Shown: positions 15,485-24,903 of the stretch, piece after piece
Layout of the letters: each line of letters begins with the position of its first letter
Position numbering within the stretch: the first letter of the stretch is position 1
NCBI GenBank assembly: GCA_913048135.1
Contig: CAJWVY010000015.1
Location: forward strand, 1-33,371
DNA from: an uncultured Verrucomicrobiales bacterium
GTDB lineage: Bacteria > Verrucomicrobiota > Verrucomicrobiia > Limisphaerales > UBA1100
Direction of reading: 5' to 3'
Length of the DNA: 33,371 bases
The notes under the pieces: model-generated
The model's input: only the letters and a program-made list of their open reading frames with translations
The model's database searches: none
Told to the model about the DNA's origin: nothing
Position numbers and translations under genes: made by a program

Positions 15485-15933
15485 GTAAACTCACACACAT
15501 TAATGCCAAGGGCGAGGCGCGGATGGTGGACGTGTCGGAGAAGCCGGTGCAGCGGCGGACGGCGGTGGCGCGTGGGGAGATTCGGATGGCACCGGCGACG
15601 TTGAAACTGGTGCGTGGGGACAAGATCGCCAAGGGCAACGTGCTGGCCACGGCCCGGATTGCGGGCATTCAGGCGGCGAAACGCACGGGAGATTTGATTC
15701 CGATGTGTCATCCGCTGCCGCTGGATCATTGCGAGGTGGAGTTTGAATTTCCCAAGGTGGGCAATGCAATCGTGATCACGGCCACAGCGCGGGTGGCGGC
15801 GCGGACAGGGGTGGAGATGGAGGCGCTTACGGCGGTTAATCTGGCGGCTTTGACGATTTATGACATGTGCAAGGCGGTCGATAAAAAGATGCGCATCACA
15901 AACGTGAAACTGGTTTCGAAAACTAAACAATGA
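15481..15933 (+). CDS. moaC: Cyclic pyranopterin monophosphate synthase
   Basis: Second step of molybdenum cofactor synthesis, converting the MoaA product to cPMP. The TTG at 15481 overlaps the panB stop and gives SKLTHINAKGEARMVDVS, aligning directly with the N-terminus of E. coli MoaC; the frame has another TTG at 15460 that homology does not support. The core MCHPLPLDHCEVEF and the ARTGVEMEALTAVNLAALT segment are intact. The 150-residue length is normal. It overlaps the following mogA/moaB gene by four bases (ATGA). Confidence 0.92.
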   Translation: MSKLTHINAKGEARMVDVSEKPVQRRTAVARGEIRMAPATLKLVRGDKIAKGNVLATARIAGIQAAKRTGDLIPMCHPLPLDHCEVEFEFPKVGNAIVITATARVAARTGVEMEALTAVNLAALTIYDMCKAVDKKMRITNVKLVSKTKQ

Positions 15934-16412
15934 ACATTCAGGTTGGGATTATCACGGTGTCCGATCGCGCGGCGGCGGGCCAATACGAGGACTTTGGCGG
16001 GCCGCTGGTGGCCCAGGCGGCCGACGGCTACGGCTGGTCGGTGATTGCCGAGACGGTGGTGCCGGATGACAAGGAACAGATTCAGCGGGCCATCCGCGAG
16101 CAGATCGCCAAAGGGGCGCACTTGGTGCTGACCACCGGCGGCACGGGCGTGGCGCCGCGCGATGTGACGCCCGAGGCGGTGAAGGAAATTGCCGATCGCG
16201 AGTTGCCGGGCTTCGGCGAGGTGATGCGGATGGAGTCCATGAAGATTACTAAGAACGCTATTCTTTCACGCAACCTGGCCGCGGCCGTGGGCAATGCGCT
16301 GGTCATCTGCCTGCCGGGCAAGCCGAAGGGCGCGGTGGAATGCCTCGGCTTTGTAGAAGGCGCCATTCCGCATTGCGTTGAAGTGGTGGCGGGTGTTCCG
16401 ACAAGTTGCTGA
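15930..16412 (+). CDS. mogA: Molybdopterin adenylyltransferase, MogA/MoaB family
   Basis: A 160-residue MoCF-fold protein that activates molybdopterin by adenylylation. It starts IQVGIITVSDRAAAGQYEDF and carries the nucleotide-binding LTTGGTGVAPRDVTPEA and the late LPGKPKGAVECL. Sequence does not separate MogA from MoaB firmly, so the symbol is provisional. It is coupled to moaC by a four-base overlap and to psd by a three-base overlap (TGATG). The remaining moa, moe and mob genes are not in this window. Confidence 0.85.
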   Translation: MNIQVGIITVSDRAAAGQYEDFGGPLVAQAADGYGWSVIAETVVPDDKEQIQRAIREQIAKGAHLVLTTGGTGVAPRDVTPEAVKEIADRELPGFGEVMRMESMKITKNAILSRNLAAAVGNALVICLPGKPKGAVECLGFVEGAIPHCVEVVAGVPTSC

Positions 16413-17314
16413 TGGCCGAATCGGGCATTCAATTTTTCAATCGCTACACCGGCGAGGTGGAAACCGAGATGGTGTATGGCGAGAAGTGGTTGCGGTTTAT
16501 TCTGTTTAACCCCTTCGGCAAAATTGCCCTGCACACGGTGGCCAAGCGGGCGTGGTTTTCGCGCTGGTATGGTTGGCGCATGAGCCGGTCAGGCAGTGCG
16601 GCACGGGTGTGGCCGTTTATTGAGCAGTACGGTATTGCCGAGGAGGAACACGTGAAGGCGGCGGATGCGTTTACGTCGTTCAACGAATTCTTTTATCGCA
16701 AGCTCAAGCCCGCAGCACGACCGGTGGATGCAGCGACGGATTCGGTGGTGTTCCCGGCCGATGGCCGGCATCTCGGGTTTGCCAAGGCTTCGGCTATGGA
16801 AGGGGTGTATGTAAAAGGACAGCGGTTTGATCTCGGGCGATTGTTGGGGGACGACGATTTAGCAGATCAATTCGCCGATGGCGCGGCAGTGTTTTCGCGG
16901 TTGTGTCCGGTGGATTATCATCGGTTCCATTTTTCAGTGGCCGGTGTGCCGGGTAATGCGCGGCTGATCAATGGGCCTTTGTACTCGGTGAACCCACTCG
17001 CCTTGCGTGATCGGTTGGCGATTCTTTGGGAGAACAAGCGCTTCATTACGGAGATTGAAACTGAGCAGCTCGGGCGCGTGTTGATGCTGGAGATCGGCGC
17101 GACGAATGTGGGTAGTGTGCATCATACGTTTGTGCCCACGCGGTCGGTGGAGAAGGGCGAGGAGAAAGGCTATTTCGCCTTCGGCGGCTCGGCCACGCTG
17201 ATACTTTTTGAGCCGGGCCGCGTGCAGTTGGCGGAAGATTTACTCGAGCAATCGGCCGGGCAACGTGAACTCTACGCGAAGGTGGGCGATCGGATGGGCA
17301 CGATCCTGCCTTGA
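16412..17314 (+). CDS. psd: Phosphatidylserine decarboxylase
   Basis: Makes phosphatidylethanolamine at the inner membrane. The ATG at 16412 overlaps the upstream stop and gives 300 residues, as expected for the larger (PSD-B like) class; an in-frame TTG at 16406 is less likely. The Asp of VDYHRFHF, the His pair of GSVHHTF and the self-cleavage serine in FAFGGSATLILFEPG form the autocatalytic set. The usual GGST is GGSA, but the serine that becomes the pyruvoyl group is kept. An early FNPFG and the SFNEFFYRKLKP segment are also typical. It is the last gene of the panB-moaC-mogA run. Confidence 0.92.
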   Translation: MAESGIQFFNRYTGEVETEMVYGEKWLRFILFNPFGKIALHTVAKRAWFSRWYGWRMSRSGSAARVWPFIEQYGIAEEEHVKAADAFTSFNEFFYRKLKPAARPVDAATDSVVFPADGRHLGFAKASAMEGVYVKGQRFDLGRLLGDDDLADQFADGAAVFSRLCPVDYHRFHFSVAGVPGNARLINGPLYSVNPLALRDRLAILWENKRFITEIETEQLGRVLMLEIGATNVGSVHHTFVPTRSVEKGEEKGYFAFGGSATLILFEPGRVQLAEDLLEQSAGQRELYAKVGDRMGTILP

Positions 17315-17338
17315 TAATCGCCGGTTGCAGCGGATAAT
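17311..17338 (+). promoter_or_regulatory. Candidate promoter of the tandem esterase gene
   Basis: TTGATA (17311-17316), a 16-base spacer and GATAAT (17333-17338). The -35 overlaps the psd stop codon. The predicted start is about 11 bases before ATG 17356. Confidence 0.4.
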
Positions 17339-17355
17339 CGGCACACCGATTGCTC

Positions 17356-19056
17356 ATGCGAACGACTCTTTTTCTTTTCCTCACTTGCGGCCTGTTGGCG
17401 GCTGCTGATTATCGTCCCGGGCCGGATGCGCAACGCCGAGACGGCGTTCCGCGCGGCAAGGTGATCCTGGGTGCATGGAACGACTGCAAGGCGTTTCCCG
17501 GCACTACGCGCTCTTACTGGGTGTACATTCCGGCGCAGTACGATCCGAAGCGTCCGGCAAATCTGATGGTGTTTCAGGACGGCGGCGGGTTTGTGCGCGA
17601 GAACGGGCACACGCGTGTGCCGACTGTGTTTGATAATCTCATTCACCGGAAGGAACTGCCGGTGACGATCGGGTTGTTTGTGAATCCGGGCAGTGTGCCG
17701 GGAGCGGAGCCGGGTAATCAGCCGCGGCGCAATCGGGCGTTTGAGTACGACACGGTGAGCGCGGATAACGCGAACTTCATCATCGACGAGTTGTGGCCGG
17801 TGGTGGCGAAGGAGCATAATCTGGTGATTGCCAAGGATCCGCGTACGCGTGCTATTTGTGGAAACAGCAGCGGCGGCATTGCGGCATTCACGGCGGCGTG
17901 GCATCGGCCGGATTTCTTTGGCGGCGTGATCAGCCATATCGGCAGCTTTACAAATATTCGAGGCGGCTATGTGTATCCGGCATTGATTCGCAAAACGAAA
18001 AAGAAAAATCTGCGCGTGCTGTTGCAGGAAGGTCGGCGTGATCTGGATAATCTTCACGGGCATTGGCCGCTCTCCAATGCGGAGGTATCGGCCGCGCTGA
18101 AATATAAAGGCTACGAGCACAAGATGGTTTGGGGCGATGACGGCCACAGCGGGCGACATGGGGGCTCCATTTTTCCCGAATCCGCGAAATGGATTTTCAC
18201 CGCGCCGGACTTCAAGAATGAGGAAAAGGCGAAGCCGAAAATTGCCGAGTATAAGCACAAAAAGGATTCCGAACGGCAGGAAGGCGTGCCGCGCGGCAAG
18301 GTGACGACGCATATCTTCGAGAGCCAGATCTTCAAGGGCACGCGGCGCGAATACTCCGTGTATGTGCCGGCGCAATATCGGCCGGAGCAGGCGGCGTGCG
18401 TGATGGTGTTTCAGGACGGGCACGCGTATCTTAAGGAAGACGGCGATGTGCGCGTGCCTATTGTGTTTGATAACCTGATTCACAAAGGTGAGATGCCGGT
18501 GACCATTGGGATCTTTGTGAATCCGGGTCATCGTGGCGATGCGTTTCCTGAGAATCGATGGAGAGCGAATAATCGCAGTTACGAATACGATTCGTTGGGC
18601 GACGAGTACGCACGGTTTCTCTTGGAGGAACTGCTACCGGCGGTGAGCGAGAAATACAATCTCTCATACAAGGCCGCCGATCGCGCAATCTGCGGTGCCA
18701 GCAGTGGCGGCATCTGCGCCTTTACCGCGGCCTGGGAGCGACCCGATGCGTTTAGCAAGGTGTACAGCATGATCGGCAGCTTCACGAATATCCGGGGCGG
18801 ACATGTGTATCCCAGCTGGATTCGCAAGACGGCTAAGAAGCCGGTGAAGGTTTTCCTGCAAGGCGGCCGCAATGATCTCGACAACGATCACGGCCACTGG
18901 CCGCTGGCGAATGAACAAATGGCGGCGGCGCTGAATTTCATGGGTTGGGATCACAAGTTTGTGTACGGCGACGGCAAACATAATCTGCAACACGGCGGCG
19001 TTCTGTTGCCGGACGCCTTGCGTTGGTTATGGGCGGGCCATGGAGAGAAGGAGTAA
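17356..19056 (+). CDS. Secreted protein with two tandem esterase domains
   Basis: The 566-residue protein has a short signal peptide (residues 1-17) and two consecutive copies of an enterochelin-esterase-like alpha/beta hydrolase domain, about 28-285 and 306-560, joined by a charged Lys-rich linker. The copies match throughout: GVPRGKV (30-36; 310-316), [22 protein letters not shown] and HGHWPL. Both keep the catalytic set: nucleophile Ser171 and Ser449 in CGxSSGG, Asp229 and Asp507 in GRxDLDN, and His264/His268 and His542/His546. Both are probably active, likely on sugar-linked or carboxylic esters in the periplasm. An in-frame TTG at 17350 is a possible alternative start. The SMP-30-like gene begins four bases after its stop. 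Confidence 0.85.
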   Translation: MRTTLFLFLTCGLLAAADYRPGPDAQRRDGVPRGKVILGAWNDCKAFPGTTRSYWVYIPAQYDPKRPANLMVFQDGGGFVRENGHTRVPTVFDNLIHRKELPVTIGLFVNPGSVPGAEPGNQPRRNRAFEYDTVSADNANFIIDELWPVVAKEHNLVIAKDPRTRAICGNSSGGIAAFTAAWHRPDFFGGVISHIGSFTNIRGGYVYPALIRKTKKKNLRVLLQEGRRDLDNLHGHWPLSNAEVSAALKYKGYEHKMVWGDDGHSGRHGGSIFPESAKWIFTAPDFKNEEKAKPKIAEYKHKKDSERQEGVPRGKVTTHIFESQIFKGTRREYSVYVPAQYRPEQAACVMVFQDGHAYLKEDGDVRVPIVFDNLIHKGEMPVTIGIFVNPGHRGDAFPENRWRANNRSYEYDSLGDEYARFLLEELLPAVSEKYNLSYKAADRAICGASSGGICAFTAAWERPDAFSKVYSMIGSFTNIRGGHVYPSWIRKTAKKPVKVFLQGGRNDLDNDHGHWPLANEQMAAALNFMGWDHKFVYGDGKHNLQHGGVLLPDALRWLWAGHGEKE

Positions 19057-19060
19057 CGCA

Positions 19061-20008
19061 ATGAAACGAATTATACTTACCAGTTGGATCGCGCTGGCCG
19101 GAATGTTGGGCGCGCAGGATATGCCGCTCTCGCAGGTGCTGATTCCGGGCGAGGATTGGCGACTGGCCTCGTTCCGGCACGAATTCACGGATGCGCCGAC
19201 GGCGGATGCGAAGGGAAATTTTTATTTCTCAGACCTGCGCAGCGAACAGGGACTGTACCAGATCATCCCGCAGGGCAAGGTGGTACTGTATCTCAAAGGG
19301 ATGACGGGGATCAGCGGGATGAAGTTTGGGCCGGACGGGAAGATTTATGCGTGCCGGGCGAGGACGCGGGAGTTGGTTTCGATTGATCCGGTGGCGAACA
19401 AGCTCACCGTGTTGGCGAAGGATGTGCGGCCGAATGATCTCGTGGTGACGCACAAAGGGTATTTGTATTTTACCGAGACGCCGAAAAAGCAAGTGACGTT
19501 TTACAACACCAAGACGGGCAAGATGAAGCCGGCGGATGTGGGCATCACGGCGCCCAATGGCATTTGCCTGTCGCCGGATCAGGGCACCTTGGTGGTGTCG
19601 GATTTTCGCGGCAAACATTGCTGGGCGTTTCGCATTGAGCCGGATGGCACGCTGGCGCACAAGCAGCCGTACATGACTATGCGCCGCAAGCCGAAACCGT
19701 CGCAGGAGCGGACGATTTTACCGGAGTTTCAGCCTTCCTGCCGCGGGGACGGCATGATCACGGACGCCTACGGGCGTTACTACGTGGCTACGGAATTGGG
19801 GGTGCAGTACTTCGATCCGACCGGCCGTATCAGCGGCGTGATTCCGGGGCCGCCGGGGATCAAGGGCATCACGAGTGTGGCGTTTGGCGGCCTCAATATG
19901 GAGTACCTATACATCACCTGTTTCGACAAGGTTTACCGGATGAAGACCCGGACGCGCGGCATTGTGTATCAGAACGGGCCGCAGGCGTATCCGCCGAAGA
20001 AGAAATAG
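19061..20008 (+). CDS. Secreted SMP-30/gluconolactonase-like beta-propeller protein
   Basis: The start is set at ATG 19061 because it begins a signal peptide (MKRIILTSWIALAGMLGAQ) and has a strong Shine-Dalgarno (GAGAAGGAG) just upstream; the frame open further upstream overlaps the esterase gene. The 315-residue product shows the six-bladed propeller pattern of SMP-30/LRE-like lactonases: FTDAPTADAKGNFYFSD, GMKFGPDGKIYACR, LYFTETPKK, NGICLSPDQGTLVVSDF and a late GDGMITDAYGRYYVA. The Asp, Asn and Glu residues that bind Ca2+ in the family are plausible but not individually assigned. It follows the esterase by four bases, suggesting that ester cleavage and lactone hydrolysis act on the same sugar-derived substrate. 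Confidence 0.82.
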   Translation: MKRIILTSWIALAGMLGAQDMPLSQVLIPGEDWRLASFRHEFTDAPTADAKGNFYFSDLRSEQGLYQIIPQGKVVLYLKGMTGISGMKFGPDGKIYACRARTRELVSIDPVANKLTVLAKDVRPNDLVVTHKGYLYFTETPKKQVTFYNTKTGKMKPADVGITAPNGICLSPDQGTLVVSDFRGKHCWAFRIEPDGTLAHKQPYMTMRRKPKPSQERTILPEFQPSCRGDGMITDAYGRYYVATELGVQYFDPTGRISGVIPGPPGIKGITSVAFGGLNMEYLYITCFDKVYRMKTRTRGIVYQNGPQAYPPKKK

Positions 20009-20881
20009 CTAGAGGTACTTCTTCAGAATTGGCTCGAGCGCCTTTTTGGTTTTGGCGGGCCAATATTTCCGATCGGTCATAATCGCATTTTTCAGAGCGG
20101 CGTGACATGGCCAATCGGCTGGTGCGACGGGGATGCGCGGCAACACTTCGGCGAGCACGGCTTGGGCGGTGGCGGCGTTGCGGTTGAGGTTATCGATGAC
20201 CATCTCCACTGTCACGTGAGCCTCGTCGGTTTTCCAGCAATCATAATCAGTGATCATCGCCATGGTGGCATAGGCGATCTCCGCTTCGCGGGCGCACTTG
20301 GCTTCACCAAGATTTGTCATGCCGATCACATCATACTTGAGCCGGTGATTGGTGAGGGACTCGGCGCGTGTGCTGAAGGCGGGGCCTTCCATGTTCACGT
20401 AGGTGCCGCCGTTGTGTACGCGGACCTTTTTGCGTCGGGCACTCTTGAGTAAGAGTTGGCGGAGTTCTTCGCAGATGGGATCAGCAAACGCCACGTGGCC
20501 GACGATGCCATTGCCGAAGAATGTGTGGTTCGCCGATTGTTTGGTGCGGTCGAGAAACTGATCAATTAGCACTATGTCGCACGGTTTGTACTTCTTTTGC
20601 AGGGAACCGACGGCACTGACGCTGATGATCCATTGCGCGCCCAGTTTCTTCATCGCCCAAATGTTGGCGCGATGGTTGAGCTCGCTCGGCAGGATGCGAT
20701 GCCCGCGGCCATGGCGCGGGAGAAACACCACTTCCCGGCCGGCCAGCGTGCCGGTGAGCAGTTGATCGGAAGCTACTCCGAACGGCGTTTTTACCGTGCG
20801 CCATTTCTGGTTTTCAAAGCCTTCAATATTGTAAAGGCCGCTGCCGCCGATGATGCCGATGCGGTGGGGGAGTGGAGGCAT
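20009..20881 (-). CDS. mtnP: S-methyl-5'-thioadenosine phosphorylase
   Basis: Phosphorolyses methylthioadenosine to adenine and methylthioribose-1-phosphate in methionine salvage. The 290-residue protein has IGIIGGSGLYNIEGF at the N-terminus, the phosphate-binding LPRHGRGHRILPSELNHRAN, VSAVGSL, and the MTAP substrate signature VNMEGPAFSTRAES followed by MTNLGEAKCAREAEIAYA and TDYDCW. A purine nucleoside phosphorylase of the same family is the alternative, but the motif set favours MTAP. On the minus strand a GATAAA lies six bases before the ATG, again a leaderless-style position, with a poor -35. Its stop abuts the stop of the convergent SMP-30 gene. Confidence 0.9.
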   Translation of the reverse strand: MPPLPHRIGIIGGSGLYNIEGFENQKWRTVKTPFGVASDQLLTGTLAGREVVFLPRHGRGHRILPSELNHRANIWAMKKLGAQWIISVSAVGSLQKKYKPCDIVLIDQFLDRTKQSANHTFFGNGIVGHVAFADPICEELRQLLLKSARRKKVRVHNGGTYVNMEGPAFSTRAESLTNHRLKYDVIGMTNLGEAKCAREAEIAYATMAMITDYDCWKTDEAHVTVEMVIDNLNRNAATAQAVLAEVLPRIPVAPADWPCHAALKNAIMTDRKYWPAKTKKALEPILKKYL

Positions 20882-20951
20882 GGGTTTTTTATCGCTTCTG
20901 GATTGGGTTTGGGTTAAAGGTTGGTCACCTCAACGCCTTACGAGGCGGCCG

Positions 20952-20966
20952 CGCTCATCGTGAGCG
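20952..20966. promoter_or_regulatory. Short perfect dyad in the mtnP/glgC divergent region
   Basis: CGCTCA-TCG-TGAGCG has six-base perfect arms and lies 29 bases before glgC. It could be an operator or a small hairpin in the glgC leader. No clear promoter for glgC was found in this 113-base gap. Confidence 0.3.
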
Positions 20967-20994
20967 AGGTCCGTGCCACGGGCAAGTTGATTTC

Positions 20995-22302
20995 ATGCCG
21001 GAAGATCACGATCAAAGTCTCGATGCCTCCCGCGTGTTGGCGGTCATCCTAGGCGGTGGCCGAGGCACGCGCCTGTTTCCTCTCACTCGTGAACGAGCCA
21101 AACCGGCGGTGCCTTTGGCGGGAAAATATCGGCTGGTCGATATCCCTATTTCTAACTGTATCAACGCGGGCATCAAACGGATGTATCTGCTCACGCAGTT
21201 CAATTCCGCGTCGCTGCACCGGCATGTTTCGCAGTCGTACAAATTCGACCACTTTACGCGTGGCTTTGTGGAAGTGTTGGCGGCTGAGCAAACCTTGTCC
21301 GACTCCTCCTGGTTTCAGGGGACTGCGGATGCGGTCCGGCAGCATGTTGGACACTTCCTCAATCATCGGTTCGATTACTTTTTGATCCTCAGCGGCGATC
21401 AGCTGTATAATATGGATTTCAGTAAAGTCATTGGGCAGCATATCAAGAATGATGCCGAGGTGACGATCGCAACAATCCCAGTTGATCGCGAGGCTGCTAA
21501 AGGGTTTGGGATCATGCAGATTGATGCAGATCGGCAAATCCGTGAGTTTGTGGAGAAGCCGCAGGACTCGGATGTGATCGATTCGCTTCGAATTCCTGCT
21601 GAGACTCGTAATGATCTCGGGCTCGGCGATGACGAGGATCAGTACCTTGCCTCAATGGGCATCTATGTGTTCAATCGTGATGTGATGCTGGAGTATCTCG
21701 ACAGTGATCACATTGATTTTGGTAAACACATCATACCCGAAGCGATTGATAAATGCCGATCCTTCTCCTACGTGTATCAGGGATACTGGGAGGATGTCGG
21801 GACGATTCGAACGTTTTTCGAATCAAACCTCGATGCGGCCAGTGAATTGCCAAAGTTCAATTTCTTTGACATGGAGGCTCCGATCTTTACCCGGCCACGT
21901 TTCCTGCCTGCTAGTAAAATTAATGGAGCAGCCATCGATCATGCCGTTTTGAGTGATGGCTGTATCATTAACCGGGCGCAAATCAGCGACAGCATCGTGG
22001 GCGTGCGGAGTGTGGTGGGTGATGGCACAATGATTCAGCGAGTGGTGATGATGGGCGCGGATTATTATGAATCCGCCGATTCAATCGATCGCAATAATAC
22101 ATTAGGGCGGCCGCCTCTCGGAATCGGGAGCAACACACGCATTCAGAATGCCATCATTGATAAGAACGCGCGTATTGGAAATAATTGTATCATCAGTCCC
22201 GCAGGCAAGGAGGAGGATTGCGACGGTGAGGGCTATTATGTTCGCGATGGTATTGTAATTATTCCCAAGAACGCGATTATTCCGGATAACACAGTTATCT
22301 AA
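20995..22302 (+). CDS. glgC: Glucose-1-phosphate adenylyltransferase
   Basis: Makes ADP-glucose for glycogen synthesis. The start is set at ATG 20995 (435 residues); the frame continues upstream to 20872 but that part shows no homology. The nucleotide-binding [39 protein letters not shown], the GTADAVRQH segment, EKP and YWEDVGTI are all present, followed by the C-terminal left-handed beta-helix with the hexapeptide-like [15 protein letters not shown]. The length and sequence style are closer to the cyanobacterial/plant enzymes than to E. coli GlgC. The dehydratase gene follows two bases after the stop. Confidence 0.93.
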   Translation: MPEDHDQSLDASRVLAVILGGGRGTRLFPLTRERAKPAVPLAGKYRLVDIPISNCINAGIKRMYLLTQFNSASLHRHVSQSYKFDHFTRGFVEVLAAEQTLSDSSWFQGTADAVRQHVGHFLNHRFDYFLILSGDQLYNMDFSKVIGQHIKNDAEVTIATIPVDREAAKGFGIMQIDADRQIREFVEKPQDSDVIDSLRIPAETRNDLGLGDDEDQYLASMGIYVFNRDVMLEYLDSDHIDFGKHIIPEAIDKCRSFSYVYQGYWEDVGTIRTFFESNLDAASELPKFNFFDMEAPIFTRPRFLPASKINGAAIDHAVLSDGCIINRAQISDSIVGVRSVVGDGTMIQRVVMMGADYYESADSIDRNNTLGRPPLGIGSNTRIQNAIIDKNARIGNNCIISPAGKEEDCDGEGYYVRDGIVIIPKNAIIPDNTVI

Positions 22303-22304
22303 GA

Positions 22305-24224
22305 ATGGGCGACATCTATCAAATTCGAACACGCGGCGATAGTCCGGCAGGCCAATTGCCGATTACCGAAGAACAACTCCGTGAATCACCCAGCGGCGAT
22401 CTCTTCGGTCTCACACAAAGTGCCGGTATGGGTTGGGACCCAGCGGCGTTGAGGGGTGATCCTTATCTGATCCTTAATACGCACGGGGGAGTTCGGGCGG
22501 ATGATGGGGCACCGGTTGCCCTTGGCTATCATACTGGTCATTGGGAGATTGGACTCCAAGTACAGGCGGCTGCTAATCAATTGAAAGCAAATGGCAAAGT
22601 GCCCTATGCAGCCCATTGCTCAGATCCCTGTGATGGTCGTACACAAGGTACTGACGGAATGTTCGACAGTTTACCGTTTAGAAATGATGCGGCTATTGTG
22701 ATGCGTCGTCAAATTCGCTCTTTGCCTACACGTAAAGGTGTGATTGGGGTAGCTACTTGCGACAAGGGTTTGCCTGCGATGATGATGGCTTTGGCAAGTT
22801 CAGGGGATTTCCCGGCTGTGTTGGTGCCTGGTGGAGTAACCTTGCCTCCAAGCGATGGAGGAGAAGATGCGGGTGCTGTGCAAACTATCGGTGCGCGCTT
22901 TTCGCACGGGATGTTGTCTCTCGATGAAGCGGCAACATTGGGTTGCAAGGCCTGTGGGTCACCGGGTGGTGGTTGTCAGTTTTTAGGTACAGCCGCCACC
23001 TCACAGGTGGTTGGGGAGGCATTGGGATTAGCCCCATTCCATACGGCTCTGGCACCATCAGGTTCGGAGGTGTGGTTGGAGATAGCTACACGTGCTGCCG
23101 ATTTGATTCAGGATTTAAAGTCCAACGGTTTGGGCGTAAATCAAATCATCACCGATGCGGCCGTACGGAATGCCATGGTGGTGCATGCGGCCTTTGGGGG
23201 GAGCACTAATTTATTGCTTCATATTCCGGCGATTGCGCACGCGGCTGGATTGAGGCGGCCAACAGTGGCGGATTGGCAGGAGGTCAACGCTGTTGTGCCT
23301 CGACTGGTAAGTGTTCTTCCGAATGGTCCAGAGATGTATCCCACGGTGAATGTTTTTCTTGCTGGTGGTGTGCCGGAGGTGATGCTGCACTTGAGGGATT
23401 TGGAATTACTGGACACGTCTGTAACTACAGTGGAAGGTCAATCTTGGGATACGCTGCTGGATGAGTGGAAAGATTCTGAGCGTCGGCAAAGATTTCGAGC
23501 TGTGTTACAGGAGCAGGAAGGTGTGAACCCTGATGCCGTCATCATGAGTCCTGAAAGGGCGAAGGAGCGAGGTCTTACAAGTACGGTGACGTTTCCCACA
23601 GGTAATCTTGCTCCAGAAGGGGCTCTCATTAAAGGCACAGCGATTGATCCGGCCGTGGTGGATGATGATGGAGTCTACCGTAAGGAAGGGCCGGCCAAGG
23701 TTTTTCCCAGTGAACAAGCTGCGATGGCTGCAATCAAGGCGGGGGAGATCAAGGCGGGGGATGTGATGGTGCTGGCCGGCATCGGCCCGATGGGTACTGG
23801 TATGGAGGAAACGTATCAGGTGACCTCAGCACTCAAGTTCTTACCTTTTGGGAAACATGTAGCGGTGATTACTGATGGTCGTTTTTCCGGCGTCTCCACC
23901 GGCGCCTGCATCGGGCACTTAGGGCCGGAAGCCTTAGCTGGCGGTCCGATTGGTAAGGTTCAGGACGGGGATGTAATTCGAATTGAGATCGATCGAAATA
24001 ATAACATTGGCACAGTGAATATGGTTGGTGTTGGTGAGGAGCGATTTGATCATGAAGAAGGCGCGCGCATTTTGGGGCAACGATCTTCACGGCCGGACTT
24101 GGCTCCGCATTCGCGTTTGCCAGAAGACACTAAACTTTGGGCAGCGCTTCAGGCCCAGAGTGGGGGAACGTGGGGTGGTTGCGTATACGATGTCCCGTCC
24201 CTGACGGCAAAATTGGCGGGCTAG
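22305..24224 (+). CDS. yjhG: IlvD/Edd-superfamily sugar-acid dehydratase, YjhG/YagF type (probable D-xylonate dehydratase)
   Basis: The 639-residue protein belongs to the Fe-S dehydratase superfamily and resembles E. coli YjhG and YagF along its whole length: [74 protein letters not shown] and [20 protein letters not shown]. Cys residues in the first three segments would hold the Fe-S cluster. YjhG and YagF dehydrate D-xylonate to 2-keto-3-deoxy-xylonate; IlvD or Edd activity is less likely. The first two thirds look more AT-rich than glgC upstream, a possible trace of transfer. It lies two bases after glgC and overlaps the convergent Sel1 gene by four bases (CTAG). Confidence 0.85.
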   Translation: MGDIYQIRTRGDSPAGQLPITEEQLRESPSGDLFGLTQSAGMGWDPAALRGDPYLILNTHGGVRADDGAPVALGYHTGHWEIGLQVQAAANQLKANGKVPYAAHCSDPCDGRTQGTDGMFDSLPFRNDAAIVMRRQIRSLPTRKGVIGVATCDKGLPAMMMALASSGDFPAVLVPGGVTLPPSDGGEDAGAVQTIGARFSHGMLSLDEAATLGCKACGSPGGGCQFLGTAATSQVVGEALGLAPFHTALAPSGSEVWLEIATRAADLIQDLKSNGLGVNQIITDAAVRNAMVVHAAFGGSTNLLLHIPAIAHAAGLRRPTVADWQEVNAVVPRLVSVLPNGPEMYPTVNVFLAGGVPEVMLHLRDLELLDTSVTTVEGQSWDTLLDEWKDSERRQRFRAVLQEQEGVNPDAVIMSPERAKERGLTSTVTFPTGNLAPEGALIKGTAIDPAVVDDDGVYRKEGPAKVFPSEQAAMAAIKAGEIKAGDVMVLAGIGPMGTGMEETYQVTSALKFLPFGKHVAVITDGRFSGVSTGACIGHLGPEALAGGPIGKVQDGDVIRIEIDRNNNIGTVNMVGVGEERFDHEEGARILGQRSSRPDLAPHSRLPEDTKLWAALQAQSGGTWGGCVYDVPSLTAKLAG

Positions 24225-24814
24225 TTCTGTACGCCCTGATACATGCGGAATTGATCCGCCCGGCGCCGACCTTCGGCAATCATGGCGGGGGTGTAGGATT
24301 GTTCCAATGCCTGTCGAGCTGCAACGTGTTGGGTGTTGCCGGCTTCCGCAGCGAGTAAAATCCACTTATAAGATTCCATGGGATCGCGAGGCACGCCGCT
24401 GCCCTCCTTGTAGGAGAGGCCGAGCAAAAATTGGGCGTTGGGATTGTCGGCCTGCGCGGACTTCAAATACCAGTCGGCTGCCTCCATAAAATTCTGGGTG
24501 ACGCCGTGGCCGTTTTGATACATGCAGCCTAGGGCAAACTGCGCTTCGCTGCTGCCGTTCTTGGCGGCTTGGCGAAAGAGGTTGGCGGCTTTGGTGTAAT
24601 CTACTGTTCGCCCGCTGCCGGTGTAGTATTCAACCGCCAAGGCAACCTGGCCGGCGGGTGTAACGGGCATGTCTTCGGGCTTGGGGTCCGGCTGTATAAT
24701 CTTTGATTGGGCCACATCGTTGGTGGCGGTCTCCTCCTTGTTGCCACAACCGGAATAGATCAGTCCGCTGGAAAACAACAATCCCAGACCCCAAATGGAA
24801 TACATTCGCTTCAT
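24221..24814 (-). CDS. Sel1-repeat lipoprotein
   Basis: A 197-residue protein with a lipoprotein-like signal peptide ending [12 protein letters not shown]; the -3 residue is Tyr, so the lipobox is imperfect. Three Sel1-like repeats follow, with cores [40 protein letters not shown] and [20 protein letters not shown], then a C-terminal helix. Sel1 arrays are alpha-solenoid scaffolds for protein binding. A strong AAGGAGGAG lies upstream but is 12 bases from the ATG, a long spacing. It sits 89 bases downstream of the larger Sel1-protease gene on the same strand, and a promoter-like TTGATC-18-TAATAA lies between them. Confidence 0.85.
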   Translation of the reverse strand: MKRMYSIWGLGLLFSSGLIYSGCGNKEETATNDVAQSKIIQPDPKPEDMPVTPAGQVALAVEYYTGSGRTVDYTKAANLFRQAAKNGSSEAQFALGCMYQNGHGVTQNFMEAADWYLKSAQADNPNAQFLLGLSYKEGSGVPRDPMESYKWILLAAEAGNTQHVAARQALEQSYTPAMIAEGRRRADQFRMYQGVQN

Positions 24815-24903
24815 GATGTTGTGATGCTCCTCCTTGACAGGAACTGTTAAGACAATCAGTGAATTATTAGAAAAGTCAAGAAAACGCGATCAACGTACCG
24901 ACC

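Noticed and set aside
14742-15668. 308-codon Pro/Ser-rich frame on the minus strand opposite panB and moaC
   Set aside because: The proline and serine runs are complements of Ala/Gly-rich codons of panB; there is no independent support.
17272-18531. 419-codon open frame on the minus strand opposite psd and the esterase
   Set aside because: It mirrors the first esterase domain, is very rich in His and Arg, and has no motif or start signal.
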